Source: JBBRWO01 sp964388455 (lineage in GTDB: Bacteria > Actinomycetota > Coriobacteriia > Anaerosomatales > JAAXUF01). Taken from it: a stretch of DNA of 64,000 nucleotides. Below the pieces are notes generated by a model. The model was not told the origin of the DNA, searched no databases, and saw only the letters and a program-made list of their open reading frames with translations. The position numbers and the translations under genes are program-made. The stretch lies in contig CAYMAN010000006.1 in NCBI GenBank assembly GCA_964388455.1, positions 1-64,000 on the forward strand, given 5' to 3'. The first letter of the stretch is position 1, and each line of letters begins with the position of its first letter. Positions 1 through 7,103 of the stretch are shown piece by piece.

Positions 1-236
1 AGGCCGAGGAGATCAAGAAGCAGATCGCAGAAGGCGCAGACTTCGCCGAGATGGCCCGCCAGCACTCGACGTGCCCCTCGGGCCGTCAGGGTGGCGAACT
101 GGGCGAGTTCTCGCCCGGTCAGATGGTCGCCGCGTTCAACGACGTCTGCTTCAACGACGAGGTCGGCGTTGTACACGGCCCCGTGGAGACCCAGTTCGGC
201 TTCCACCTCATCGAGGTCACCAACCGCACCGACTAG
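1..236 (+). CDS. Parvulin-type peptidyl-prolyl isomerase, C-terminal part (5' end outside window)
   Basis: The reading frame is open from base 3 and ends at the TAG at 234-236, giving about 77 C-terminal residues. The segment has the PpiC/rotamase signature: an A-x-F-A-E-M-A helix, then S-x-x-P-S-G-x-x-G-G-E-L-G-x-F, a V-x-A-F step, and the closing Q-F-G-F-H-L-I-E-V. Such enzymes isomerise prolyl bonds, usually in exported proteins, and are often membrane-anchored or lipid-anchored foldases; the anchor would lie upstream and cannot be seen. It converges on the NmrA-like gene 12 bases away. The family call is solid; the exact protein (PrsA-like, SurA-like or stand-alone) is open. Confidence 0.88.
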   Translation, partial: AEEIKKQIAEGADFAEMARQHSTCPSGRQGGELGEFSPGQMVAAFNDVCFNDEVGVVHGPVETQFGFHLIEVTNRTD

Positions 237-248
237 TTCGGCGCTGCT

Positions 249-1178
249 TCAGGAATCGAGCGTTTCGCCGGCGGCGCCGGCGAACAACGCTGCATTGTCA
301 CGGGCGAACTGTGCGAACATGATCGGCTCCCTGCCGATCACCTCGCGTAGTTCGCCCGTGATCGTTGCGGCCATACGCAGCTTCGCCACGAGGTAGATGG
401 CGCGCATCACCTTGATGAAATCCGCCGAGTGACCCTGCGCGGCCATGTGCGCGGCGAACTCGCGACCCGATGGTTTCGCGTAGACGACCGTGCGTCCACT
501 CGCCTCGGAGATGAGCCGCGCGCAGTCCGAGTAGGTCAGCGCTTCGGAGCCGGTCAACGAGTAGCCCCGGCCGACGTGCCCTGCCTCGCTCAGCACCACG
601 ACGGCGGCAGCCGCGATATCGCGCACGTCGATGAAGCTGGTGCGGCCGTTGCCGGCGGGAACGATGATCTCGCCCCGGGACACGATGTCGTCGAGGTGCG
701 TGGTCGACAGATTCTGCATGAAGAAGCTGGGGCGCAGCATCGTGTAGCCCAGGCCGCTCGCCACGATGGCCTTCTCGATCGCATGATGGGGGACGACCGG
801 GTTCTTCTCGACGCCGAGGAGCGACAGGAATACGACTTGCCGCACGCCGCTCTCGCGCATCGCGGCGAGGAACGGCCGGAACGCCTCAGCATCGGCCATG
901 TGCGGCGGACGCATCAGGAAGACGCGGTCCACGCCGTCGAGCGCCGCGCCGAAGGTGCTCTGGTCGCGGAAATCGAACGCTACGCACTCGACGGCGTCGG
1001 GAACGTTGGGGCAGCGCGTTGTATCCGAGACGGCCGCGCGAATCGACGTCGCCGCACCGCCCGCGCCGTCGCGAGCGCCCGCACCGTCGCCTGCAGCCAC
1101 CTTCGTGGCGGCCAGGAGCCCGCGCACCACCTCGCTGCCCACGTTGCCATTCGCGCCGGTGACCAGAATCGTGCTCAC
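249..1178 (-). CDS. NmrA-family NAD(P)-binding protein (SDR-like)
   Basis: This is an atypical short-chain dehydrogenase/NmrA protein of 309 residues. The N-terminus carries the Rossmann motif T-G-A-N-G-N-V-G at about residues 6-13, followed by a V-R-G-L-L helix. A D-F-R-D segment and V-F-L-M-R-P-P follow, and V-V-F-L-S-L-L-G-V sits where the SDR catalytic strand lies. Relatives are NAD(P)H:quinone oxidoreductases of the QOR2 type or redox-sensing regulators. A longer open frame exists, but the GTG start at 1178 is chosen because the Rossmann fold begins directly after it and the GTGA overlaps the flavodoxin stop by 4 bases. It is the last gene of a tetR-flavodoxin-nmrA operon, so it is probably co-controlled by the TetR repressor. 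The substrate is not deducible. Confidence 0.85.
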   Translation of the reverse strand: MSTILVTGANGNVGSEVVRGLLAATKVAAGDGAGARDGAGGAATSIRAAVSDTTRCPNVPDAVECVAFDFRDQSTFGAALDGVDRVFLMRPPHMADAEAFRPFLAAMRESGVRQVVFLSLLGVEKNPVVPHHAIEKAIVASGLGYTMLRPSFFMQNLSTTHLDDIVSRGEIIVPAGNGRTSFIDVRDIAAAAVVVLSEAGHVGRGYSLTGSEALTYSDCARLISEASGRTVVYAKPSGREFAAHMAAQGHSADFIKVMRAIYLVAKLRMAATITGELREVIGREPIMFAQFARDNAALFAGAAGETLDS

Positions 1179-1681
1179 GCGGTCACTCCAAGCTTGACTG
1201 CGACCTCGGCCGTCCAGGCATCGATGGCGTCCCAGTCGCGGAAGTCGCCCGTTGGCGCCTTCATCAGCTTGAGGATCGTGCGCTCCACGAACGGGAACTC
1301 CGCCGGCTCGTTCCAACCGGCGAACAGCCCCACATCCACCGGCTCCACCTCCGTCTCGGCGATGAGCGCGTCTGTGTAGACGCGGACATCATTGGCCTTC
1401 TCGGCGTCGGCCATCGTCAGGCATACGGTGAAGAACGCGACCGGGACCGTCTTCAGGGTGACGGCATTGGCGGCGACCCACTCCTTGGCGACCTTGTGCC
1501 AGCTGCCGGCGCGCACACCGCTGCCCACCAGCACCGCATCGTAGCCGGCGGCGATCGGAGCGTCCTTCGCCGAGACGATCTCGACCGTCGAGCCTGCTGC
1601 GGTCAGCGTCTTGCCGATCCGCTCGGCGATTCCGGCGGTGCAGCCGGTGCCGGTTGCGTAGACGACCAGTACCTTGCTCAT
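1175..1681 (-). CDS. Flavodoxin-domain protein
   Basis: The protein has 168 residues, the usual size for a single flavodoxin domain. The N-terminus V-L-V-V-Y-A-T-G-T-G-C-T-A-G-I-A-E is the FMN phosphate-binding loop, although Y-A-T-G-T-G-C-T replaces the more usual Y-x-S-x-T-G-N-T. The G-Y-D-A-V-L-V-G-S-G-V-R-A-G-S-W strand and loop is typical of the HemG-like/flavodoxin_5 branch. Such proteins carry electrons or act as menaquinone-dependent protoporphyrinogen oxidases, but no haem gene is nearby. The start codon overlaps the TetR stop by 4 bases (ATGA) and the stop overlaps the NmrA start, so the three genes are translationally coupled. A role in a repressible redox or stress response is inferred from the neighbours. 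Confidence 0.85.
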   Translation of the reverse strand: MSKVLVVYATGTGCTAGIAERIGKTLTAAGSTVEIVSAKDAPIAAGYDAVLVGSGVRAGSWHKVAKEWVAANAVTLKTVPVAFFTVCLTMADAEKANDVRVYTDALIAETEVEPVDVGLFAGWNEPAEFPFVERTILKLMKAPTGDFRDWDAIDAWTAEVAVKLGVTA

Positions 1682-2289
1682 GATGCGGCTCCCTTCGTGG
1701 TGATTCCTGTCAGATAGATGTCGACAAGCTGGGCGACAACGTCATCGATCTCCATGTCGTAGTCCGCGAACCCAGTGCCCACTACCTGCCGAGACATGAC
1801 GAACGACGACGTCAGGCTGAAGAAGCCGTCGGCCATCACATGCGGATCGAGGTCGGCGCGCAGATCGCCGGCGGCCTGACGCGTCGCGAGGTAGTCGGCG
1901 AGGCCTTCGAGGTTCTGACCCGTTCCGCCGCCAAGAACCTCTGCCACTTCCGGCAGCGAGCGAACGTCGAAGGCGAGCCGGAGCGCCGCCGCACCGAAGT
2001 CGCGCGCCTGGCGCACCTCGAGTGCCGCCAGCGTGCGCAGCGTGCCCGCGGTGTCGGCTGGGTCGGGGACGGCGCTGACGGCGAAGCCAGCCATGTTGCT
2101 CGCCCACATCTCGGCGAGCGCCCGCAAGACGCCCTGCTTGTTGCCGAAGCGCCGAAAGATCGTGACCTCGTTGACACCCGCGCGCTCGGCGATCGCCCGC
2201 GTGGTGGTGCCCTTGTATCCGCGCTCGCCGATGAGGTCGGCAGCGGCCTTGAGGATCGCGTCCCCTGTTTCGCGTTCTGTCGGTGTCAC
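1678..2289 (-). CDS. TetR/AcrR-family transcriptional regulator
   Basis: This repressor has 203 residues, a normal length for the family. The N-terminal helix-turn-helix is clear at about residues 8-54: A-I-L-K-A-A-A-D-L-I-G-E-R-G-Y-K-G-T-T-T-R-A-I-A-E-R then A-G-V-N-E-V-T-I-F-R-R-F-G-N-K-Q-G-V-L. The rest is a helical ligand-binding domain that does not identify the ligand. The GTG start at 2289 is preferred over a longer frame because AGAGGAG lies just upstream and the fold begins about here. It is the first gene of the operon with the flavodoxin and NmrA genes. An inverted repeat lies 22 bases upstream between it and the divergent gene, fitting autoregulation and perhaps control of both directions. 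Confidence 0.9.
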   Translation of the reverse strand: MTPTERETGDAILKAAADLIGERGYKGTTTRAIAERAGVNEVTIFRRFGNKQGVLRALAEMWASNMAGFAVSAVPDPADTAGTLRTLAALEVRQARDFGAAALRLAFDVRSLPEVAEVLGGGTGQNLEGLADYLATRQAAGDLRADLDPHVMADGFFSLTSSFVMSRQVVGTGFADYDMEIDDVVAQLVDIYLTGITTKGAAS

Positions 2290-2310
2290 GGTAAATCTCC
2301 TCTTGACGCG

Positions 2311-2332
2311 TGCAAGTGCTTGCTTGCTTGCA
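2311..2332. promoter_or_regulatory. Candidate TetR operator
   Basis: An inverted repeat TGCAAG-N10-CTTGCA spans 2311-2332, with an inner GCAAG-TG-CTTGC. CTTGC is also repeated three times in tandem at 4-base steps. It lies in the gap between the tetR start at 2289 and the divergent gene at 2385, where TetR proteins usually bind. Binding by this particular TetR is inference. Confidence 0.5.
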
Positions 2333-2384
2333 TACTGAGCCCGGAGACACCGAGTGTCAAGTGGTTCTCGGCAGGGAATGGGAG

Positions 2385-3239
2385 ATGAGCGAGATGAAGT
2401 CGAAGGAGAGGAAGATCGTGAACGTAGTGCTGATCGCGCTTGGCGTGCTGGTGGCGCTGGTGTTCGTGGGGTGGCTCGGCTTGCAGGTGAAGCCGAAGCC
2501 GTTTCCCGCGTATTCCGAGTCGACTCCGGCCGACATCCGACGCGTGCCGTTGCCCGACGGCCTGCCAAAGCCGGTCGACCGCTATCTGCGACTGACTTAC
2601 GGCGACACCGTGCCGGTCATCGAGACTGCCGTCCTCACTGGCCGAGCCAGCATCCGTCCCGCCGGTCCCATCACGTTTCCTGCGCGCTATCGCTTCACGC
2701 ACGTCGCCGGCCAGGATTACCGTCACTACATCGAGGCATGCTGGTTCGGCCTGCCCATCATCAAGGTCGATGAGCGCTACATCGACCGCCGTAGCCTGAT
2801 GGTGATCCCGATCATCGGAACCGATAGCGGTCCCAAAGTCGAGTGGTCCGCTAACCAGGGGATGTGGGCCGAGTCGTGGCAGTTCCCCGCGCTGTTCGTG
2901 ACCGATCCGCGCGTGAAGTGGCTACCGATCGACGACTACACCTCGACTCTCGAGGTCCCGTTCAAAAGCGACCAACGCCAGCAGTTCTTGGTGCGCTTCG
3001 ACCCCGAGACCGGCCTGCCCACGTGGACTGAGACGATGCGCTACCAGGGCTCGACGTCCGCCGAGAAGGTGCTGTGGATGACGCACGCACTTGAGTTTGG
3101 GGAACTCAACGGCGTGCTGACCAACACGGTCGGCTCGGCGACGTGGATGGACGACGGAAAGCCGTGGGCGACGTTCGAACTCGAGGACGCGCAGTTCAAC
3201 GTCAACGTCGCGAAGTATGTGCGAGCCGAGGGCATCTAG
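2385..3239 (+). CDS. Membrane-anchored DUF6544/DUF6920-like protein
   Basis: This is a 284-residue protein of unknown function. A charged N-terminus (M-S-E-M-K-S-K-E-R-K) is followed by one hydrophobic helix at about residues 12-33, so it is probably membrane-anchored with the bulk outside. The motifs L-P-K-P-V-D-R-Y-L-R-L-T-Y-G-D, I-T-F-P-A-R-Y-R-F-T-H-V-A-G-Q-D-Y-R-H-Y and V-D-E-R-Y are the pattern I associate with the DUF6544/DUF6920 family, which has no established activity. The start is ambiguous: ATG at 2385, ATG at 2394 (GGGAG nine bases upstream) or GTG at 2418. It is divergent from tetR across the candidate operator, so its transcription may respond to the same ligand. Confidence 0.75.
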   Translation: MSEMKSKERKIVNVVLIALGVLVALVFVGWLGLQVKPKPFPAYSESTPADIRRVPLPDGLPKPVDRYLRLTYGDTVPVIETAVLTGRASIRPAGPITFPARYRFTHVAGQDYRHYIEACWFGLPIIKVDERYIDRRSLMVIPIIGTDSGPKVEWSANQGMWAESWQFPALFVTDPRVKWLPIDDYTSTLEVPFKSDQRQQFLVRFDPETGLPTWTETMRYQGSTSAEKVLWMTHALEFGELNGVLTNTVGSATWMDDGKPWATFELEDAQFNVNVAKYVRAEGI

Positions 3240-3248
3240 CCGCTGGCC

Positions 3249-3827
3249 TCAGCCCAGCCAGTGAACCTCGCCACTCGCGAGTTTGTACGCCGCACCTGCG
3301 ACCACGACCGGCTCTACGAGGTCGAAACTCGCGATGAGCCGCTCGAGCTCACCGACGGTGTCGAGCACGTGGTGGTCGACGGCAGCCGCGAGCAGCGCGT
3401 CATCGGCATCGGCAGGCGCATTGGCTGCATCGACCAGCTCGATGTGGATGTGGTCCATGATCGGTGCGAGCCACGCGGGGGCACCTCCGGCAAGTGCGGC
3501 GCTCACTGCTCCGCAGTCCTCGTGACCCAAAACGATCACGGTTCTCGCGCCAAGCTTCTCGAGGGCGAATCGCACCGATGCGATACTGGCGGCGGCCAGC
3601 ACGTGACCCGCCGTGCGCACGACGAACAAGTCGCCGACGCCCACGTCGAACACGGCCTCGACCGGCACACGGGAGTCAGAACAGCCCACCACGACGGCCC
3701 ACGGATTCTGTCCGCTCTTGGAATCCGTGGCACGCTGGGCCGTGAACTGGCCGCCGGACAAACCGTCCACAAAGCGTCGGTTGCCCTCCCGCAAAAGGGA
3801 GAGCGCGATGTCAGAAGTGATACTCAT
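3249..3827 (-). CDS. Beta-class carbonic anhydrase
   Basis: This protein interconverts CO2 and bicarbonate. The 192 residues include the zinc site of beta-carbonic anhydrases: C49 in C-S-D-S-R (49-53, with the D51-R53 dyad), and H102 and C105 in G-H-E-D-C-G. The V-G-D-L-F-V-V-R-T-A-G-H stretch between them is also typical. The ATG at 3827 is chosen because the family begins with this S-L-L-x-G-N-x-R-F helix; the longer open frame upstream is low-complexity shadow. No signal peptide is seen, so it is cytoplasmic. It converges on the DUF6544-like gene and follows an unknown membrane protein gene by 13 bases, with which it may be co-transcribed. Confidence 0.93.
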   Translation of the reverse strand: MSITSDIALSLLREGNRRFVDGLSGGQFTAQRATDSKSGQNPWAVVVGCSDSRVPVEAVFDVGVGDLFVVRTAGHVLAAASIASVRFALEKLGARTVIVLGHEDCGAVSAALAGGAPAWLAPIMDHIHIELVDAANAPADADDALLAAAVDHHVLDTVGELERLIASFDLVEPVVVAGAAYKLASGEVHWLG

Positions 3828-3840
3828 ACGTGTCAGTATC

Positions 3841-4401
3841 TCACGACACACTGACATCAACACGCGAACGCGGCTGCAGGGCGGGGAAGCGGCTCCACAC
3901 CTCGGCACAGATCTCCTCGGCGCGTGGTTCGGTGAGGCCCGTGCCGAAGCGGATGCTCTTGTGACCCTTTGGACCCTCGTGGTCAAACGTGACGAAGGTC
4001 TTCACGCCGCTTTCGTCGCCGGTCGGACGCCAGTTGCTGACCTGCTCGAGCGGGTAGCGCCAGGACAGTCCGACCCCGAACACCTCGACGCGTCGTCTGA
4101 CAACCCCGTCGCCCACGGTGACGATCTCTCGGCCGTCGAGCATCAGCAGGAATATCGACCCGGCCACAAGGCCGCCCGCTGTCCATCCCACGAGCCAGAC
4201 CAGCAGAAACAGCGTCGCGATGTTCAGTCCCATGCCGCCAAACAACAGACTGCGCAGCGCCGAGAACTCACCGGCTGCCCAGCCGAGCATCCACACTCCA
4301 AGAAAGGCTATGACGCAGCCAACCCGCGGCACTGGCATGACGACACGAACCGAGTCGGATGTGAGCTGGGTCACTGTTTGAGTGTGAGAGGATGAGGTCA
4401 T
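3841..4401 (-). CDS. Small membrane protein with C-terminal soluble domain, unknown function
   Basis: This protein has 186 residues and I do not recognise the family. Two hydrophobic helices lie at about residues 28-50 and 58-86, separated by a short A-G-E-F-S-A-L-R-S loop. They are followed by a beta-rich cytoplasmic tail (R-E-I-V-T-V-G-D-G-V-V-R-R-R-V-E-V-F-G-V-G-L-S-W-R-Y-P-L) that resembles bacterial PH-like domains often found behind two membrane helices. The stop lies 13 bases before the carbonic anhydrase start, so the two may form one transcript. No catalytic motif is visible. Confidence 0.65.
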   Translation of the reverse strand: MTSSSHTQTVTQLTSDSVRVVMPVPRVGCVIAFLGVWMLGWAAGEFSALRSLLFGGMGLNIATLFLLVWLVGWTAGGLVAGSIFLLMLDGREIVTVGDGVVRRRVEVFGVGLSWRYPLEQVSNWRPTGDESGVKTFVTFDHEGPKGHKSIRFGTGLTEPRAEEICAEVWSRFPALQPRSRVDVSVS

Positions 4402-4444
4402 AGGGAAAGTATCGGCATGAGGGCTCCAGCTGCAAAGACCTCTG

Positions 4445-4475
4445 CAAAATAGTGCCCGTTGTCTGCAACTATTTG
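4445..4475. promoter_or_regulatory. Inverted repeat between divergent genes
   Basis: CAAAATAG at 4445-4452 and CTATTTG at 4469-4475 form an imperfect inverted repeat in the 91-base gap between the divergent genes at 4401 and 4493. It is AT-rich against its surroundings. It could be an operator or part of a promoter; nothing identifies a binding protein. Confidence 0.3.
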
Positions 4476-4492
4476 TGGGAAGGGATCACGCC

Positions 4493-4996
4493 GTGAGTCT
4501 CGTCGACGGTCGTTCGCATCGTATCGTGTTGGTCGCCCACTGCCTGCTGAACGCCAACGCCAAGGCGCAGGGATCAGCTTGGTACTCTGGCGTCCACGCT
4601 GTGATCGGCGATCTGGCTGGCCGCGGATACAGTGTGGTCCAGCTTCCATGCCCGGAGCTTCTGCACATGGGCCCGGGTCGAGAGGTCCTTGATCCCGCCA
4701 TCTTCGAGACCGACGAGTATCAGCAGCTGTGCGCTTCCCTAGCGGACAGCGTCGCCGAGGACGTCGATCGTTACCAGCGCGTCGGCGTGAAGACGGTTGC
4801 AGTGGTCGGCATCGAGGGCGGCCCGTCGTGTGCGGTGTTCGAGCCGCGCCGTAACGAGGGCGACGAGGACTCGAAGCCGGGAGTGTTCACGATCGAGCTG
4901 CGCAAGCGACTCGAACCACAGGGAGTGCGCTTCGTGTCGGTGTCACATCAGCAGCGCGAAGACAACATCCCTGCTGTGCTGGAGGGTCTGCACTAA
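4493..4996 (+). CDS. TudS-related putative desulfidase (DUF523-like, CD3072 type)
   Basis: This is a 167-residue protein of the group NCBI calls CD3072-family TudS-related putative desulfidase. The opening R-I-V-L-V-A-H-C-L-L-N-x-N-A, then V-Q-L-P-C-P-E-L-L-H-M-G and V-V-G-I-E-G-G-P-S-C, place cysteines where TudS/DUF523 proteins bind an iron-sulfur cluster used to remove sulfur from thiouracil-like compounds. The activity of this branch is inferred only from that relationship. GTG at 4493 is preferred to an upstream GTG at 4475 because GGGAAGGGA sits 8 bases before it. It is monocistronic, and two hairpins lie between it and convergent hgcB. Confidence 0.75.
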   Translation: MSLVDGRSHRIVLVAHCLLNANAKAQGSAWYSGVHAVIGDLAGRGYSVVQLPCPELLHMGPGREVLDPAIFETDEYQQLCASLADSVAEDVDRYQRVGVKTVAVVGIEGGPSCAVFEPRRNEGDEDSKPGVFTIELRKRLEPQGVRFVSVSHQQREDNIPAVLEGLH

Positions 4997-5010
4997 CTGG
5001 CGTTCGACCT

Positions 5011-5059
5011 TGTGGACCTCGTCCACAGGTGACAGCTTACTTCGTCTCCGACCGGAGAC
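5011..5059. terminator. Two tandem hairpins between convergent genes
   Basis: TGTGGAC-CTC-GTCCACA (5011-5027) and GTCTCC-GACC-GGAGAC (5044-5059) are perfect short stems in the 73-base gap between the convergent TudS-like gene and hgcB. Neither has a T-tract, but the position suggests a shared bidirectional terminator. Confidence 0.55.
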
Positions 5060-5069
5060 AGGCCTGTCA

Positions 5070-5495
5070 TCAAGCAGGGCCTGCAGAGGGCGCGTCGCTT
5101 CCCGTCCCGGAACCGCAGCAGCTTGTTGGCTCGTTCTTTGGATTCTCAGGCGCACTACCGCCGCAGCAGCCGCTGACGCCGCCACCGGGACTCGCCTCCG
5201 CGGCGCCCGGCACCACGGAGCAGCCGCATGAGGGTTCGCCGCCGTAGATCCACGAGTGGATGATCGCCTCGGCGCATCCCACGCCCGGCTTCACGCTGAT
5301 CGCATCCCACGCACAGTTGAGTGCGCATGCGCCGCACTCCATGCACGCGCCGCGGTCAGCCAGGTACGCGCGCTTGTCGCCACCCATCGCGAAGACGCCG
5401 TGCGGGCAGACGACCGTGCATACGCGACAGCCGCTGCACTTCTCGGCGTCGAGTTCGAGGGTCACCGCGGTCTCGAGATAGCGGAATCCCTGCAT
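5070..5495 (-). CDS. hgcB: HgcB, mercury-methylation ferredoxin
   Basis: HgcB is the 2[4Fe-4S] partner of HgcA, thought to keep its corrinoid reduced and to bind or transfer Hg(II). The 141 residues start F-R-Y-L-E-T-A-V-T-L-E-L-D, as in the family. Cluster 1 cysteines are C20, C23, C26 and C30 (before Pro); cluster 2 are C51, C54, C57 and C61, the last followed by Ala rather than the usual Pro. The conserved single Cys lies in G-V-G-C-A at C74. HgcB usually ends near residue 95 with a cysteine pair; here C90-G-C92 is followed by a Gly/Ser/Pro-rich tail with two further vicinal pairs, C110-C111 and C126-C127. The start lies one base after the hgcA stop, with GGGAGG inside the end of hgcA, so the two are translationally coupled. 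Confidence 0.93.
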   Translation of the reverse strand: MQGFRYLETAVTLELDAEKCSGCRVCTVVCPHGVFAMGGDKRAYLADRGACMECGACALNCAWDAISVKPGVGCAEAIIHSWIYGGEPSCGCSVVPGAAEASPGGGVSGCCGGSAPENPKNEPTSCCGSGTGSDAPSAGPA

Positions 5496-5496
5496 C

Positions 5497-6588
5497 TCAG
5501 CCTCCCAATGTCGTCGACAGGACCGTCGTTGCGGTCACGTACCACGCGAGCACCCAACAGATGACTCCCACGCCGAGCGCCACCGCCTGCACAGGAATCG
5601 CTCGGCGAAGCTCGCGCTCCACGCCCGAGGGCGAGGTGTACGGCGTCGAGCCGGTGAAGTTGACCGCGACATAGCTCGCCATCGCCGAAACCATCAGCAC
5701 CACCGCCGAGAACCCGAGTGTGCTCTGGCCACCCAGCATTCCCGGGAATGCAACAAGCGACACGCCTGCCAACACGGCTCCGGCGAAGGCGCCCTTGACC
5801 GAGAACGCGCGCCCCGGCAGCCACGGCAGCAGCAGTGGCGTCAGCAGGCCGCCTGCGATCGAAGCGAGAAGGTACACCGTCAGCGCGGGCAGCAGCGCCA
5901 TGAGCGCAGCACCCCAAGCCAGTGAGCGTGTCCCGAGTGAGACCGCCAGCGCAGCGAGCACCGCCAGCGCCGGCACCGCCCACCATGCGTATCGAAGACT
6001 CCCCAACACCTCGACGGGAGTGAGCGCGAGCCTCTCGGCCATGGTAAACGTCACGGCACGCATAGCTGGGGTCGCCGAGGAACCAGCGCTCAGATAGTCG
6101 TGCAGGTCCGCCGAGCGAACCGGTCCCCATACCACTCGGTAGCCGGTCAGCCGCTTGACCGTCGGCGCTGCGACGCCCACGGCACCGAGCTGCGGCAGAA
6201 TCAGGGTCTCGTGATCGACGAAGTCGGCCAGCCCGCACGCAAAGATTCGACGGACCAGCTCGTCGGTACCGAAGGTGCCCTTACCCGCAGCGCACCAGAC
6301 GTTGACGCCGTACGTCTCGAGTACCAGAAGCCAGCAGTCGACACCGGCCAAGTCCCGCCGGACCAGGTCGACGGTCATCCGATAGTTGCATGTGACAAGC
6401 ACCGGTGCCATGCGGGATGGCTCGCCGATGCGGTACAGTCCCGGCTCCACACGTGAGCTACCGCGAGCGATGCCCCAGCGCAACGACCATCGTTTGAGAG
6501 TGTCGCGCCACGTCAGTGTGGAGGACAGCATCGGAATCGTATCTGCAGTGGCGAAGGGCGCCGCACCGCTGTAAGTATTCGAAGTCAT
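5497..6588 (-). CDS. hgcA: HgcA, corrinoid protein of mercury methylation
   Basis: HgcA carries a methyl-corrinoid that donates a methyl group to Hg(II), producing methylmercury. The 363 residues have the two-part build of the family. The N-terminal corrinoid-binding domain contains the diagnostic cap-helix motif N-V-W-C-A-A-G-K at 96-103, with C99 as the predicted lower cobalt ligand. About five membrane helices follow from residue 202. The HgcA-typical N-F-T-G-S-T-P-Y-T-S-P-S-G-V-E segment (310-324) and R-R-A-I-P-V-Q lie before the last helix. Ordinary CFeSP proteins lack both the NVWCAAGK motif and the membrane domain, so misassignment is unlikely. No Shine-Dalgarno is visible; a TATGAT lies 6 bases before the ATG. 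hgcB follows directly. No arsR-like regulator adjoins the pair. Confidence 0.95.
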   Translation of the reverse strand: MTSNTYSGAAPFATADTIPMLSSTLTWRDTLKRWSLRWGIARGSSRVEPGLYRIGEPSRMAPVLVTCNYRMTVDLVRRDLAGVDCWLLVLETYGVNVWCAAGKGTFGTDELVRRIFACGLADFVDHETLILPQLGAVGVAAPTVKRLTGYRVVWGPVRSADLHDYLSAGSSATPAMRAVTFTMAERLALTPVEVLGSLRYAWWAVPALAVLAALAVSLGTRSLAWGAALMALLPALTVYLLASIAGGLLTPLLLPWLPGRAFSVKGAFAGAVLAGVSLVAFPGMLGGQSTLGFSAVVLMVSAMASYVAVNFTGSTPYTSPSGVERELRRAIPVQAVALGVGVICWVLAWYVTATTVLSTTLGG

Positions 6589-6594
6589 GCGGAC

Positions 6595-6600
6595 ATCATA
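6595..6600 (-). promoter_or_regulatory. Candidate -10 box for hgcAB (possibly leaderless)
   Basis: On the minus strand TATGAT lies 6 bases before the hgcA ATG, which itself has no Shine-Dalgarno. A start of transcription at or next to the ATG would give a leaderless mRNA. No convincing -35 is seen. Confidence 0.35.
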
Positions 6601-6683
6601 CTGCGCCTCTCGTCGGGTACCTATTCCGAGAAGGTCGGGACGAGATGTGGCATCGACCTTGTCTACTACTCAGAGGAGGGGCT

Positions 6684-7103
6684 ATGGGAAAGGGCATGAT
6701 GAGCGAGTTCAAGGAGTTCGCGCTCAAGGGAAACGCGATCACGCTGGCCATCGGTGTCGTCATGGGCGCTGCGTTCAACGCGATTATCGGTTCGATGGTG
6801 ACCAATCTGTTTAACCCGCTCATTGGCGTTCTGATTGGCGGGGTGAAGCTGGAGCAGCAGACGTTCAAGATCGTGGGCGTGACCTTTGGGTGGGGCGCCG
6901 TCATCGCTGCGATGATCAACTTCGTGGTCGTGGCCATCGCGTTGTTCATCGTGGTGAAGATCGTTTCCGCCTTCGAGAAGGAGCCCGATCCCACGCACTA
7001 CCCGTGCCCGTTTTGCACCACCGATGTCGCCAACGAGGCCAGCCGCTGCCCGGCATGCACGTCGGAACTCAAGCCCATGTCGGCTGTCACGGCCACGGTG
7101 TAG
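6684..7103 (+). CDS. mscL: MscL large-conductance mechanosensitive channel with C-terminal zinc ribbon
   Basis: MscL is the emergency osmotic release channel of the inner membrane. The 139 residues begin with the amphipathic M-S-E-F-K-E-F-A-L-K-G-N helix. TM1 follows (A-I-T-L-A-I-G-V-V-M-G-A-A-F-N-A-I-I), then the periplasmic loop and TM2 (A-A-M-I-N-F-V-V-V-A-I-A-L-F-I-V-V). The tail after F-E-K-E carries two CxxC pairs (C-P-F-C and C-P-A-C about 14 residues apart), a small zinc ribbon that replaces the plain C-terminal helix bundle. The ATG at 6684 has GAGGAGGGG upstream. It is divergent from hgcA with 95 bases between them. Confidence 0.95.
   Translation: MGKGMMSEFKEFALKGNAITLAIGVVMGAAFNAIIGSMVTNLFNPLIGVLIGGVKLEQQTFKIVGVTFGWGAVIAAMINFVVVAIALFIVVKIVSAFEKEPDPTHYPCPFCTTDVANEASRCPACTSELKPMSAVTATV

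Noticed and set aside
429..1379. 316-codon + strand frame opposite the NmrA-like gene
   Set aside because: Antisense shadow; Arg/Ala/His-rich translation with no domain, whereas the minus strand shows a Rossmann motif and operon overlaps.
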